64,000 nt of DNA, taken from NCBI RefSeq assembly GCF_030315685.1, contig NZ_JASXSI010000009.1, positions 119,900-183,899 of the forward strand, in the 5' to 3' direction. Every line of letters starts with the position of its first letter. Positions within the stretch are counted from its first letter, which is position 1. This stretch comes from Gordonia sp. ABSL11-1 (GTDB lineage Bacteria; Actinomycetota; Actinomycetes; Mycobacteriales; Mycobacteriaceae). The notes beneath the pieces were generated by a model. That model did not search any database and was not told the DNA's origin. It was given only the letters and a program-made list of their open reading frames with translations. Made by a program: the position numbers and the translations under genes. Of the stretch, positions 6,740 to 16,145 are shown in pieces.

Positions 6740-9076
6740 ATGACCAGTGTCGAACGGATCGACTTCGACATCGACGGCATGACCTGCGCGTCGTGCGCCA
6801 ACCGGATCGAACGCAAACTCAACAAACTCGACGGGGTGAATGCGTCGGTCAACTACGCGACCGAGCAGGCCCACGTCGAGTATCCGTCCGGACTCGGCGC
6901 CGACGACCTCATCGCGGTCGTGCGGGGTGCCGGCTACGATGCCACCCGGGTGCCGGGCGCCGCTGAGCCGTCCGCCGACGACGCGGCCGGCCCCACGACG
7001 GGCGACCGCGCCGATCGCGAGCTCGACGCCCTGCGTCAGCGTCTCGTCGTGTCCGCGGTGCTCACCGTTCCTGTCGTGCTGATGGCCATGGCGCCCGCCC
7101 TGCAGTTCACCTACTGGCAGTGGATGTCGCTGACGCTGGCCGCTCCCGTCGTGGTGTGGGGTGCCTATCCGTTCCATCGCGCTGCGTGGGTGAACCTGCG
7201 GCACGGTTCGACGACGATGGACACCCTGGTGTCCGTCGGAACACTCGCCGCGTTCGGCTGGTCGTTGTATGCGTTGTTCTTCGGCACCGCAGGCGAACCC
7301 GGCATGCGCCACGGATTCGACCTCATCGCCTCGCGCGGCGAGGGTGCCTCGATGATCTACCTCGAGGCGGCTGCGGGCGTGACCACGTTCCTGCTGGCCG
7401 GCCGGTACTTCGAGAAGCGCGCCAAGCGGCGCGCGGGTGACGCTCTGCGTGCCCTGCTCGAGATGGGCGCCAAGGACGTCGCGGTTCTCGTCGACGGTCG
7501 TGAGCGACGAATCCCGGTGGGGGAGCTCGCCGTCGGCGACGAGTTCGTCGTCCGTCCGGGTGAGAAGATCGCCACGGACGGCGTCGTCGTCAGCGGGGCC
7601 TCGGCGGTCGACGCGTCGATGATCACCGGTGAGTCGATGCCGGTGGAGGTCACCGAGGGCGACGACGTCATCGGCGCCACCGTCAACACGAGCGGACGGC
7701 TGGTCGTCCGAGCGGGGCGGGTGGGCGCCGACACGGCGCTCGCGCAGATGGCGACGATGGTCGCCGACGCGCAGGCCGGCAAGGCGCAGGCACAACGTCT
7801 GGCGGATCGGATCTCGGCGTTCTTCGTGCCCGGCGTCATCACCATCGCCGTTGCGACGCTGGGGTTCTGGCTCGGCGCCGGGAGCAGCGCGAGCGGGCCG
7901 GATCTGCTCGGCGCCGGGAGCAGCGCGAGCGGGCCGGATCTGCTCGGCGCCGGGAGCATCACGTTCGCGTTCACCGCCGCGGTCGCCGTGCTGATCATCG
8001 CGTGCCCGTGCGCGCTCGGCCTGGCGACGCCGACAGCGCTGATGGTCGGCACCGGTCGCGGAGCCCAACTCGGGATCCTGCTGAAGGGGCCCGAGGTCCT
8101 GGAGTCGACGCGCCGCGTCGACACCATCGTCCTAGACAAGACCGGAACCGTCACGACCGGCGAGATGACCTTGGACTCGGTCACCGTCGTCGGCGAGAGT
8201 CCGGACGAGGACACGGTTCTCACGTATGCCGCTGCGGTCGAGGAGGCCTCGGAACATCCGATCGGGGCGGCGATCGTCCAGGGAGCCCGCGCGCGATACG
8301 GCTCGACTGCGCCCGCGGTCCAGGGGTTCCGGGCCGTCGACGCCACGGGTGTCGTCGGAACAGTCGGCGATGTCCGCGTGGAGGTGACGAACCCCGGGCG
8401 ACTCGATACTGCACTGCCCGAAAAGCTTTCGGACGCAGTGCGCACGGCGCAGGCAAACGGTGCGACCGCGGTCGTCGTCTCGTTCGACGGCCACCCGGTC
8501 GGTGTCGTCGCGGTCGGTGACCGCGTGAAGCCGACGTCACGTGCGGCGATCGCGGAGCTGCGACGTATGGGCCTGACGCCGGTCCTGCTGACCGGCGACA
8601 ACGCCGGAGCGGCCGAGCACGTCGCACGAGCCGTCGGCATCGACACCGTCATCTCGGGCGTCACCCCGTCGGGAAAGGTCGACGCGATCGCCGAACTCCG
8701 GGCGCAGGGCCATTCGGTGGCCATGGCCGGCGACGGCGTGAACGACGCGGGAGCGCTGGCCACGGCCGATCTCGGGATCGCGATGGGCACGGGCACCGAC
8801 GTCGCGATCGAGGCGAGTGATCTCACCGTCGTGAGCGGCGACCTGTGGGCTGTCGTCGACGCGATCCGGCTCGCCCGGCGCACCCTCGGCACCATCAAGG
8901 GCAATCTGTTCTGGGCGTTCGCGTACAACGTGGCCGCGATCCCGGTGGCTGCGGCAGGCCTGCTCAACCCGATGCTCGCCGGCGCCGCGATGGCGTTGTC
9001 GTCGGTGTTCGTCGTCGCCAACAGCCTGCGGCTGCGCCGGTTCCGCCCGCATCGGCGCGGACGTGCCCGGAACTAG
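6740..9076 (+). CDS. copA: Cu(I)-exporting P1B-1 ATPase CopA
   Basis: Copper-exporting ATPase of 778 residues. In order: one N-terminal HMA domain with GMTCASC (Cys16, Cys19), two helices, the MB helices, the TGESMPVE actuator loop, the membrane metal site CPC (Cys422, Cys424) and the phosphorylation Asp466 in DKTGT. Next come SEHPIG, the hinge GDGVND (Asp665-Asp669) and two C-terminal helices. The start at 6740 is preferred because it lies 4 bases after the preceding stop and begins directly with the HMA domain. The protein carries a perfect 12-residue tandem repeat (residues 378-401 plus a partial third unit) in the loop just before the CPC helix. The TAG stop lies inside the palindrome that probably controls the next gene. 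Confidence 0.95.
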   Translation: MTSVERIDFDIDGMTCASCANRIERKLNKLDGVNASVNYATEQAHVEYPSGLGADDLIAVVRGAGYDATRVPGAAEPSADDAAGPTTGDRADRELDALRQRLVVSAVLTVPVVLMAMAPALQFTYWQWMSLTLAAPVVVWGAYPFHRAAWVNLRHGSTTMDTLVSVGTLAAFGWSLYALFFGTAGEPGMRHGFDLIASRGEGASMIYLEAAAGVTTFLLAGRYFEKRAKRRAGDALRALLEMGAKDVAVLVDGRERRIPVGELAVGDEFVVRPGEKIATDGVVVSGASAVDASMITGESMPVEVTEGDDVIGATVNTSGRLVVRAGRVGADTALAQMATMVADAQAGKAQAQRLADRISAFFVPGVITIAVATLGFWLGAGSSASGPDLLGAGSSASGPDLLGAGSITFAFTAAVAVLIIACPCALGLATPTALMVGTGRGAQLGILLKGPEVLESTRRVDTIVLDKTGTVTTGEMTLDSVTVVGESPDEDTVLTYAAAVEEASEHPIGAAIVQGARARYGSTAPAVQGFRAVDATGVVGTVGDVRVEVTNPGRLDTALPEKLSDAVRTAQANGATAVVVSFDGHPVGVVAVGDRVKPTSRAAIAELRRMGLTPVLLTGDNAGAAEHVARAVGIDTVISGVTPSGKVDAIAELRAQGHSVAMAGDGVNDAGALATADLGIAMGTGTDVAIEASDLTVVSGDLWAVVDAIRLARRTLGTIKGNLFWAFAYNVAAIPVAAAGLLNPMLAGAAMALSSVFVVANSLRLRRFRPHRRGRARN
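7871..7958 (+). repeat. 36-bp in-frame tandem repeat (2.4 copies) within copA
   Basis: Two identical 36-base units (7871-7906, 7907-7942) and a 16-base start of a third encode [12 protein letters not shown] twice and then LGAGS. Identity at every base shows a recent expansion. It lengthens the extracytoplasmic loop ahead of the CPC helix without breaking the frame. Confidence 0.95.
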
Positions 9077-9089
9077 AACATGTTCTAGT
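9072..9089. promoter_or_regulatory. 18-bp perfect palindrome matching the KstR operator consensus
   Basis: ACTAGAACATGTTCTAGT is its own reverse complement and contains TnnAACnnGTTnnA, the consensus reported for the cholesterol-catabolism repressor KstR in mycobacteria. It overlaps the copA stop codon and lies 20 bases before the flavoprotein start. A near-identical site occurs at 56227. Confidence 0.75.
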
Positions 9090-9109
9090 CGATCGTCTAC
9101 CCTGTGACC

Positions 9110-10585
9110 ATGGCAGGAACTGAGATCCCGGACACCATCGCTCTGGACACCGTGGAGTCGTTCTCCGACGAGATCGACGTGCTGGTCATCGGGTGTGGTG
9201 TGGCCGGCGGGAGTGCCGCGGTCGAGGCCGCGACGGCCGGCGCCTCGGTGCTGGTCCTCGAGCGCGCGGCGGCCGCCGGCGGTACCAGCTGTATGGCGGG
9301 CGGACACTTCTATCTCGGCGGTGGCACCGCCGTGCAGGAGGCGACCGGGCATCCGGACAGCGCCGAGGAGATGGAGAAGTACATCACCGCGGTCTCCCGC
9401 GAGCCGGAGCCGGAGAAGATCCACGCCTACTGCGTCGACAGCGTCGACCACTTCGACTGGCTCGAGTCCCTCGGGTTCAGTTTCGAGCGCAGCTTCTACC
9501 CGGAGAAGGCGGTCATCCAGCCGCAGACCCAGGGGCTGATGTTCACCGGCAACGAGAAGGTGTGGCCGTTCAAGAACATGGCCGTCCCGGCCCCGCGTGG
9601 ACACAAGGTGCCTGTGCCGGGCGACACCGGTGGTGCATCCATGGTGGTGGACCTGCTCGTCAAACGACTCACCGAGCTCGGCGCCGAGATCCGCTACGAG
9701 ACCGGCGCCCGACAACTCGTCGTCGACGAGTCCGGCCATGTCGTCGGTGCTGCCTGGCGCACACCGGGCGAGCAGGGGGTCGTCCGCGCGAAGTCGGTCA
9801 TCATCGCGGCCGGTGGCTTCGTGATGAACGAGGAGATGGTCGCGCGCCACGTGCCGCACGTCGCCGAGAAACCGTTCACCCTGGGCAGCACCTACGACGA
9901 CGGCCTCGGCATCCGGCTGGGTGAGTCGGTCGGCGCCGCGCTCAAGCACATGGACCAGGCGTTCGTGACCGCGCCGATCTACCCGCCCAGCCTCCTGCTC
10001 ACCGGCATTGTCGTGAACAACAACGGCGACCGGTTCGTCGCGGAGGACTCGTATCACTCGCGGACATCGGGATTCGTGATGGATCAACCGGATTCGGCCG
10101 CGTTCCTGATCGTCGACGAGGCGCACATGCACCGTCCCGAGGTGCCGCTGATCAATCTGATCGACGGCTGGGAGACGGTCGAGGAGATGGAATCCGCGCT
10201 CGGTATCCCCGAGGGACGCCTGCAGAAGACCCTCGCCGACTACAACGAGAACGCCGCCCGCGGTGAGGATCCCGACTTCCACAAGTCGGCCGAGTTCCTC
10301 GCTCCGCAGGACAACGGTCCGTGGGGCGCCTTCGACCTCAGCCTCGGCAAGGCGATGTACTCGTGCTTCACCATGGGCGGGATGGCGACGTCGGTGGACG
10401 CGGAGGTCCTCGACGCCGACGGCACGCCGATCGTCGGGCTCTACGCCGCCGGTGCCTGTGCAGCCAACATCGCGCAGGACGGCAAGGGATACGCGAGCGG
10501 CACGCAGCTCGGCGAGGGGTCGTACTTCGGCCGGCGGGCCGGTCGGCACGCCGCGCAGCGGTCGTCGGAGGCAGCGCCCGCCTGA
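9110..10585 (+). CDS. FAD-dependent oxidoreductase, fumarate reductase / 3-ketosteroid dehydrogenase superfamily
   Basis: A 491-residue flavoprotein. The N-terminal FAD motif is VLVIGCGVAGGSAAVEAA (about residues 24-41), followed by ERAAAAGGTS. The C-terminal FAD-binding stretch is GLYAAGACAANIAQDGKGYASGTQLGEGSYFGRRAG. These place it in the succinate dehydrogenase/fumarate reductase flavoprotein superfamily that also holds 3-ketosteroid dehydrogenases. The substrate cannot be read from the sequence. The KstR-type palindrome immediately upstream argues for a role in sterol or steroid-like catabolism, which is inference. The ATG at 9110 is preferred over a GTG six bases earlier; no clear ribosome site is seen, so it may be leaderless. 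Confidence 0.8.
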   Translation: MAGTEIPDTIALDTVESFSDEIDVLVIGCGVAGGSAAVEAATAGASVLVLERAAAAGGTSCMAGGHFYLGGGTAVQEATGHPDSAEEMEKYITAVSREPEPEKIHAYCVDSVDHFDWLESLGFSFERSFYPEKAVIQPQTQGLMFTGNEKVWPFKNMAVPAPRGHKVPVPGDTGGASMVVDLLVKRLTELGAEIRYETGARQLVVDESGHVVGAAWRTPGEQGVVRAKSVIIAAGGFVMNEEMVARHVPHVAEKPFTLGSTYDDGLGIRLGESVGAALKHMDQAFVTAPIYPPSLLLTGIVVNNNGDRFVAEDSYHSRTSGFVMDQPDSAAFLIVDEAHMHRPEVPLINLIDGWETVEEMESALGIPEGRLQKTLADYNENAARGEDPDFHKSAEFLAPQDNGPWGAFDLSLGKAMYSCFTMGGMATSVDAEVLDADGTPIVGLYAAGACAANIAQDGKGYASGTQLGEGSYFGRRAGRHAAQRSSEAAPA

Positions 10586-10602
10586 CCTTCACCGAGCGGA
10601 CG

Positions 10603-12237
10603 ATGCCGACCGCCCGGGCCGAAACCGAGGTATCAAGGAGTGTGACCTCGACCTCGCCTGCATCCTCCGGTCTCTGGCCGGCGACGATAGCCGGTGTGGT
10701 CGCTGTCGGCGCCGGGCTCGCGGGTGGGGAGTTGCTCGCGGTGACCGTCGATCCGAACGCTTCGCCGTACGTCGCCGTCGGGTCCGCCGTCGTCGACCAC
10801 AGTCCGACAGCGGTCCGCGAGTTCGCGATCAACACGTTCGGAACGTCCGACAAGGTGGCCCTGTTCACCGGGATGACCTTTCTGATCGTGGCGCTCGCCG
10901 CCGCCTGTGGGGTCGCGCAACGTCGATGGCCTCCGGCGGGAACGGTGGTCATCGGACTCTTCGGGCTGGTCGGTGCGGTGGCGGCGCTCGGTCGTCCGGA
11001 CGCGGTGTGGACGTACGCCCTTCCCTCGGTGGGTACCGCGCTGATCGCGATCGTCGTCCTCAAGGTGCTACTCGGAATGCTGCCCGGTTCGGCATCGACA
11101 TCCGACGCGGTGCCGGCCGGCTCCGCCGCCACCACAGCCACCCCCGACGACGCCGCCGACACCGGACCGGTCGTCGGCCGACGTTTCGTGCTGACCGCGG
11201 GAGGGGTGGCCGCGCTCGCCGTCGTCGTCGGTGTGATGGGTCGCCGCATCCTCGCCGACACCGCCCGTACCGTCGCCGACCGCACGAAACTCGTTCTCCC
11301 GCCGCCACGTTCGCCCGCGCCGCCGGTGCCGCCGTCGGCCGACATCGCGGTGCCCGGCGCCACCCCGTTCGTCACCTCCAATGCGGACTTCTACCGCATC
11401 GACACCGCGCTGCAGGTGCCCAACCTGACGACCGCCGACTGGTCACTGCGCATCCACGGCATGGTCGACAACGAGATCCGCATCGGCTGGGACGAGCTCC
11501 TCGCGATGCCGATGACCGAACGGATCGTCACCCTGACCTGCGTGTCGAACGAGGTCGGCGGCGATCTGATCGGGAACGCACGCTGGTTGGGCGTGCCGAT
11601 GTCGACGTTGCTCGAGCGGGCGGGCGTCCGTCCTCAGGCAGACATGCTGTTGTCCACCAGCTCTGACGGCTGGACCTGCGGCACACCGGTCTCCGCGGTG
11701 ACCGACGGACGCGATGCGCTCCTGGTGGTCGGGATGAACGGGGAGCCGCTCCCCCTCGAACACGGCTACCCGGTCCGGCAGGTGATCCCCGGACTCTACG
11801 GCTACGTGTCCGCGACGAAGTGGGTCGTCGACTGGGAGCTGACGCAGTTCTCGAAGGCGCGGGCCTACTGGACCTCACGCGGATGGTCGGCGCTCGGCCC
11901 GATCAAACTCGCCTCGCGGATCGATCGCCCGGACTCCCGTTCCGAGCACCCGCGCGGCGATGTCGTGATCGCCGGGACCGCCTGGGCGCAGCACACCGGC
12001 GTACGCGCGGTCGACGTCCGCATCGACGACGGCCCCTGGCTACCGGCTGACCTCGCCGCGCAGTACTCCACCGACACGTGGCGCCACTGGCGCTTCACCT
12101 GGTCGGCGACCCCCGGCGAGCACACGGTCGCCTGCCGCGCGGTCGACGCCGACGGTCGGGCGCAGGTGGAGGAGTACGCGTCGCCCGTGCCCGACGGTGC
12201 AACCGGTCTGGACGCCCGCACGTACGCCATCACCTGA
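10603..12237 (+). CDS. membrane-anchored molybdopterin-dependent oxidoreductase (sulfite oxidase fold)
   Basis: A 544-residue protein with an N-terminal membrane part (about five helices, residues 20-215) and a soluble C-terminal enzyme domain. The enzyme domain has the sulfite-oxidase-fold features IVTLTCVSNEVGG (Cys is the likely Mo ligand), ARWLGVPMSTLLERAG, GYPVRQVIPGLYGY and TKWVVDWEL. A C-terminal Mo-co dimerisation domain (VVIAGTAWAQHTGVRAVDVRIDDGPW) completes it. The helices probably hold the enzyme with its active domain outside the cell. The real substrate is unknown; this group is often misnamed sulfite oxidase. The start is uncertain: ATG 10603 has a weak ribosome site, and GTG 10642 has AAGGAG but too close to it. 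The gene follows the flavoprotein by 17 bases and may share its transcript. Confidence 0.8.
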   Translation: MPTARAETEVSRSVTSTSPASSGLWPATIAGVVAVGAGLAGGELLAVTVDPNASPYVAVGSAVVDHSPTAVREFAINTFGTSDKVALFTGMTFLIVALAAACGVAQRRWPPAGTVVIGLFGLVGAVAALGRPDAVWTYALPSVGTALIAIVVLKVLLGMLPGSASTSDAVPAGSAATTATPDDAADTGPVVGRRFVLTAGGVAALAVVVGVMGRRILADTARTVADRTKLVLPPPRSPAPPVPPSADIAVPGATPFVTSNADFYRIDTALQVPNLTTADWSLRIHGMVDNEIRIGWDELLAMPMTERIVTLTCVSNEVGGDLIGNARWLGVPMSTLLERAGVRPQADMLLSTSSDGWTCGTPVSAVTDGRDALLVVGMNGEPLPLEHGYPVRQVIPGLYGYVSATKWVVDWELTQFSKARAYWTSRGWSALGPIKLASRIDRPDSRSEHPRGDVVIAGTAWAQHTGVRAVDVRIDDGPWLPADLAAQYSTDTWRHWRFTWSATPGEHTVACRAVDADGRAQVEEYASPVPDGATGLDARTYAIT

Positions 12238-12408
12238 ACCGAACGAAGCGGATCCCTGGACACCAGACTGGACAAGTGTCTGTTCTTGGTGGAACTTGTT
12301 CCGTCAAGGGATAAGTGAGCAATCTGACTGCATCGACCCTGGCAGATGAGGTCATGCTATGTTCGTCGCACGTTTTTTGTGAGCCGGATGACAATGCACC
12401 GTTCCGGC

Positions 12409-12436
12409 CCATCGCACCGCGATCCGACTGCGATGG
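12409..12436. promoter_or_regulatory. 8-bp inverted repeat in the pntAA upstream region
   Basis: CCATCGCA (12409-12416) and TGCGATGG (12429-12436) are perfect inverted arms around a 12-base loop, 63 bases before pntAA. This could be an operator or a leader hairpin. Nothing else definite was seen in the 261-base gap at 12238-12498. Confidence 0.3.
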
Positions 12437-12498
12437 AAGGCGACCGCTGGGTCCGGTCTGCCAGGTGCGTACCTGACCATGAACTAAGGGTGAGAACT

Positions 12499-13584
12499 AT
12501 GAGTGTGGGTGTCGTGCGCGAATCCGCCCAGGGAGAGCGTCGGGTGGCGTTGGTCCCGAAAGTGGTGGGTTCGCTGGTCGGGAAGGGTGTCCCGGTCGTC
12601 GTGGAGTCGGGTGCCGGTCTGGAGGCCTTGATCCCGGACGAGCACTATGTGGATGCCGGCGCCACGATCGGCGATCCGTATTCGGCGGATGTGGTGGTGC
12701 GGGTGGCGCCGCCGTCGGACGCCGAGATCGGCAAGTTGCGCAGCGGGCAGAAGCTGATCGGCTTTCTGGCGCCGCGCAATGCCGACAATCAGATCGGTGC
12801 GCTCAAGGCTGCCGGTGTCGAGGCGTACGCGGTGGAGGCGATCCCGCGTATCTCCCGCGCGCAGGTGATGGATGCGCTCAGTTCGCAGGCGAATGTGTCG
12901 GGCTACAAGTCGGTGATCGTGGCGGCGGATCTGTCGACACGGTATTTCCCGATGATGACCACGGCGGCCGGCACGGTGAAGCCGGCGACGGTGTTGGTGC
13001 TCGGAGTCGGGGTGGCCGGTTTGCAGGCGTTGGCCACGGCCAAGCGTCTGGGTGGTCGTACGACTGGTTATGACGTGCGCCCGGAGGTGGCCGAGCAGGT
13101 GCGGTCGGTCGGTGCGCAGTGGCTGGATCTGGGGATCGACGCGGCCGGTGAGGGCGGGTATGCCCGCGAGCTCACCGACGACGAGCGCGCGCAGCAGCAG
13201 CAGGCGCTCGAGGACGCGATCAAGGGTTTCGACGTGGTCATCACGACGGCGTTGGTGCCCGGGCGTCCGGCGCCGCGGTTGGTGACCGCGGCGGCGGTCG
13301 AGGGGATGAAGGCCGGCAGCGTGGTGGTCGATCTGGCCGGGGAGACGGGAGGCAACTGCGAGTTGACCGAGCCGGGACAGACCGTGGTCAAACACGACGT
13401 CACGATCTCCTCGCCGCTGAATCTGCCGGCCACGATGCCTGAGCATGCCAGCGAGTTGTATTCGAAGAACCTGTCGGCGTTGCTGGAGTTGATGCTCGAC
13501 GACAACGGTGGTTTCACACCGGATTTCGACGATGAGGTGCTCGCCGGGGCGTGTGTCACCCGTGACAAAGAGGTGGTGGCCTGA
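12499..13584 (+). CDS. pntAA: NAD(P) transhydrogenase subunit alpha, NAD-binding part (domain I)
   Basis: Soluble NAD(H)-binding subunit of the proton-translocating transhydrogenase that makes NADPH from NADH and NADP at the expense of the proton gradient. The 361-residue protein begins MSVGVVRESAQGERRVALVPK, as in the alanine dehydrogenase/PntA family. It has the nucleotide-binding motif GVGVAG at residues 169-174 and the conserved STRYFPMM and VVDLAGETGGNCE stretches. ATG 12499 follows an AAGGG ribosome site; an in-frame upstream extension lacks homology. The TGA overlaps the ATG of pntAB, so the three pnt genes are translated in sequence. Confidence 0.95.
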   Translation: MSVGVVRESAQGERRVALVPKVVGSLVGKGVPVVVESGAGLEALIPDEHYVDAGATIGDPYSADVVVRVAPPSDAEIGKLRSGQKLIGFLAPRNADNQIGALKAAGVEAYAVEAIPRISRAQVMDALSSQANVSGYKSVIVAADLSTRYFPMMTTAAGTVKPATVLVLGVGVAGLQALATAKRLGGRTTGYDVRPEVAEQVRSVGAQWLDLGIDAAGEGGYARELTDDERAQQQQALEDAIKGFDVVITTALVPGRPAPRLVTAAAVEGMKAGSVVVDLAGETGGNCELTEPGQTVVKHDVTISSPLNLPATMPEHASELYSKNLSALLELMLDDNGGFTPDFDDEVLAGACVTRDKEVVA

Positions 13585-13889
13585 TGTACAACGAGCTGTT
13601 GGCGAATGTGGCGATCCTGGTGTTGGCCGGGTTCGTGGGTTTCGCGGTGATCTCGAAGGTGCCCAACACGTTGCACACGCCGTTGATGTCGGGCACCAAT
13701 GCCATTCACGGCATCGTCGTGCTCGGTGCGCTGGTGGTGTTGGGTTCGTTGCCGGCAGATGCGAATTGGGGTGTGCGGATCATCGCGTTCGTCGCGTTGG
13801 TGTTCGGAACGCTCAATGTAGTCGGTGGTTTCGCGGTGACCGACCGCATGCTGGGTATGTTCAAGGGTAAGAAAGAGGCCGCCAAGTGA
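13584..13889 (+). CDS. pntAB: NAD(P) transhydrogenase subunit alpha part 2, membrane
   Basis: Small 101-residue membrane subunit with three predicted helices (about residues 7-24, 43-58 and 66-87). It forms part of the proton channel together with PntB. The motif PLMSGTNAIHGIVVLGAL is conserved in this family. In the three-subunit arrangement, as in mycobacteria and Rhodospirillum, this domain is a separate protein rather than fused to the NAD-binding part. It overlaps pntAA by one base and pntB by four. Confidence 0.95.
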   Translation: MYNELLANVAILVLAGFVGFAVISKVPNTLHTPLMSGTNAIHGIVVLGALVVLGSLPADANWGVRIIAFVALVFGTLNVVGGFAVTDRMLGMFKGKKEAAK

Positions 13890-15397
13890 CTACGTCTGTG
13901 CTTCATGTGGCGGCTGATTCGGCCGGTCAGGTGTCCGAGGGCCTCGGTTACGGCGTGACCGTGCTCTACATCGTGGCGTTCTCGCTGTTCATCTACGGCC
14001 TGATGGGGCTGACCGGGCCGAAGACCGCGGTGCGGGGCAACTGGATCGCCGCGGCCGGTATGGGTATCGCGATCGTTGCGACCCTGCTCGGGGTGTACAA
14101 CAACGCCGGTGATGCCGGGGTGCCGTCGATCAACTGGGTGTTGATCGTCGTCGGTCTGTTGCTCGGTGTGGTGCTGGGTATCCCGCCGGCGCTGAAGACG
14201 AAGATGACCGCGATGCCGCAATTGGTGGCGCTGTTCAACGGGGTCGGTGGCGGTACCGTCGCGCTGATCGCGTGGGCGGAGTACATCGAGACCGACGGGT
14301 TCACCGCGGTCGCCGAGACCCCGGATGTGCACGTCATCGTCGGCTCACTGTTCGCCGCGATCATCGGATCGGTGTCGTTCTGGGGTTCGCTGGTGGCGTT
14401 CGCCAAGCTGCAGGAGATCATGCCCAAGGGCTTGGAGAAGACGTTCGTCTCCAACGCCAAGCTGTTCCAGTTCGCCAACATCGTGCTCGCCGTGGTGGCG
14501 GTCGTGGTCGCGATCATCATCGGCGTCTCGGCCGATTCGTCCGAGACCACCCCGTGGTTCTGGATCGTGCTCCTGCTGGTGGCCGCCGGGGTGATGGGAC
14601 TGTTCGTGGTGTTCCCGATCGGTGGCGCGGACATGCCGGTGGTCATCTCGCTGCTCAACGCGCTGACCGGTCTGTCGGCTGCAGCGGCGGGTCTGGCGCT
14701 GAACAATCAGGCGATGATCGTGGCCGGCATGATCGTCGGCGCATCGGGTTCGATCCTGACCAACCTGATGGCCAAGGCGATGAACCGGTCGATCCCGGCG
14801 ATCGTGTTCGGTTCCTTCGGAGGTGGCGACGACGCCGCCGCCGGTGGTCCGGGGGCGGCCGCCGGCACGGTCAAGGCGACCTCGGCTGCCGATGCCGCGA
14901 TCCAGATGGCGTATGCCAATCAGGTGATCGTGGTGCCCGGCTACGGGTTGGCCGTCGCGCAGGCCCAGCATGCGGTCAAGGAGATGGCGGCGTTGCTCGA
15001 GGGCAAGGGCGTCGAGGTCAAGTACGCGATCCACCCGGTCGCCGGCCGGATGCCCGGACACATGAACGTGTTGCTGGCCGAGGCCGACGTCGCCTACGAC
15101 GCGATGAAGGAGATGGACGACATCAACGGTGAGTTCAACCGCACCGACGTCGCGATCGTCATCGGCGCCAACGACGTCACCAACCCGGCCGCCCGTAACG
15201 ACCCGAGCAGCCCGATCCACGGCATGCCGATCCTCAACGTCGACGAGGCCCGCTCGGTCATCGTGCTCAAACGCTCGATGAGCTCCGGCTACGCCGGCAT
15301 CGAGAACCCGCTGTTCTACGGCGACGGCACCAGCATGCTCTTCGGCGACGCCAAGAAGAGCGTCGACAGCGTCATCGAGGAACTCAAAGCCCTGTAA
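13886..15397 (+). CDS. pntB: NAD(P) transhydrogenase subunit beta
   Basis: A 503-residue subunit with about nine membrane helices in the first 320 residues and a C-terminal NADP(H)-binding domain III. The latter shows VIVVPGYGLAVAQAQHAVKE, HPVAGRMPGHMNVLLAEA and GANDVTNPAARNDPSSPI, the signature of the NADP site. The start is the GTG at 13886 that overlaps the pntAB stop (GTGA). It ends 42 bases before a strong terminator, which closes the operon. Confidence 0.95.
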   Translation: MTTSVLHVAADSAGQVSEGLGYGVTVLYIVAFSLFIYGLMGLTGPKTAVRGNWIAAAGMGIAIVATLLGVYNNAGDAGVPSINWVLIVVGLLLGVVLGIPPALKTKMTAMPQLVALFNGVGGGTVALIAWAEYIETDGFTAVAETPDVHVIVGSLFAAIIGSVSFWGSLVAFAKLQEIMPKGLEKTFVSNAKLFQFANIVLAVVAVVVAIIIGVSADSSETTPWFWIVLLLVAAGVMGLFVVFPIGGADMPVVISLLNALTGLSAAAAGLALNNQAMIVAGMIVGASGSILTNLMAKAMNRSIPAIVFGSFGGGDDAAAGGPGAAAGTVKATSAADAAIQMAYANQVIVVPGYGLAVAQAQHAVKEMAALLEGKGVEVKYAIHPVAGRMPGHMNVLLAEADVAYDAMKEMDDINGEFNRTDVAIVIGANDVTNPAARNDPSSPIHGMPILNVDEARSVIVLKRSMSSGYAGIENPLFYGDGTSMLFGDAKKSVDSVIEELKAL

Positions 15398-15439
15398 CGG
15401 ACTGCGGCTCCCCGGGTGTCACGACAGATACCCGCACGT

Positions 15440-15481
15440 GGTCAATCCACCTTGGTTCACAACAAGGTGGATTGACCTTTT
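15440..15481 (+). terminator. Rho-independent terminator of the pnt operon
   Basis: A perfect 14-base stem (15440-15453 with 15464-15477, arm GGTCAATCCACCTT) around a 10-base loop is followed directly by TTTT. Confidence 0.85.
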
Positions 15482-15587
15482 CGGGGTGGATGAGAACGGT
15501 GTCGACGGCGACCGATGAGTTCTCCGACGCGGTGGTGTCTATCCCAGCACAACACCACACCACCATCCCGGAACAGAGGAGCTCGTC

Positions 15588-16016
15588 ATGGTCACCGCAA
15601 CCGCCACCCCGTCCACCGACCGCAGCACCACCGCCACCCGCAGCGTGCGGCACATCGCCGGAGTCGTCATCAGCGTCGTCGTCGGCGCCTTCCTGGCCTT
15701 CGACGTCGTCGGCAAACTGACCCGGCCCGAGGCCGTCATCGAGGGCACCGCGAAGCTGGGATTCCCCATCGAGCAGGCCTACGTGATGGGCACAGTGTTG
15801 CTCATCTGCCTTGTCGTGTACGCGATCCCGCGCACCGCGGTGCTCGGCGCGCTCGGCATCACCGCCTATCTCGGCGGTGCCGTCACCGCCAACATGCGGG
15901 TCGAGTCGCCACTGATCAGCACGACGCTGTTCGCCGTCTACTTCGGTGTGCTGATGTGGGTCGGCCTGGTGCTGCGTCGCCCGGAACTGCTCAAGGTGGT
16001 CGGTCTGCGCCGATGA
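15588..16016 (+). CDS. DoxX-like four-helix membrane protein
   Basis: A 142-residue protein with four predicted helices at about residues 24-44, 66-82, 86-100 and 110-130. The helix pattern and the motifs FDVVGKLTRPEAV and GALGITAYLGGAVTANMRVE match the DoxX-like family of small membrane proteins. The biochemical role of the family is not settled; some members act with oxidoreductases. The ATG at 15588 has an AGAGGAG ribosome site. It stands alone after the pnt terminator. Confidence 0.75.
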   Translation: MVTATATPSTDRSTTATRSVRHIAGVVISVVVGAFLAFDVVGKLTRPEAVIEGTAKLGFPIEQAYVMGTVLLICLVVYAIPRTAVLGALGITAYLGGAVTANMRVESPLISTTLFAVYFGVLMWVGLVLRRPELLKVVGLRR

Positions 16017-16145
16017 TCTCACCGGCCCCGACGTGCCGCTGACGGATACCCCCGTCGGCGGCATCTCGGCGTCTGGTGGTCGCCGACCGCGGTGGTGGCT
16101 AGGGTGGCGGAGGACAGTGCTGGACGAGTGTGGAGGAGTTCGACG

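Noticed and set aside
6107..8068. Long open frame on the minus strand opposite csoR, copZ and copA
   Set aside because: Low-complexity Arg/His/Asp-rich translation with no domain; a by-product of GC-rich codon use in the real genes on the plus strand.
10603..12237. Naming as sulfite oxidase
   Set aside because: Only the fold is supported; the substrate residues cannot be judged and the membrane part is unlike classical sulfite oxidases.
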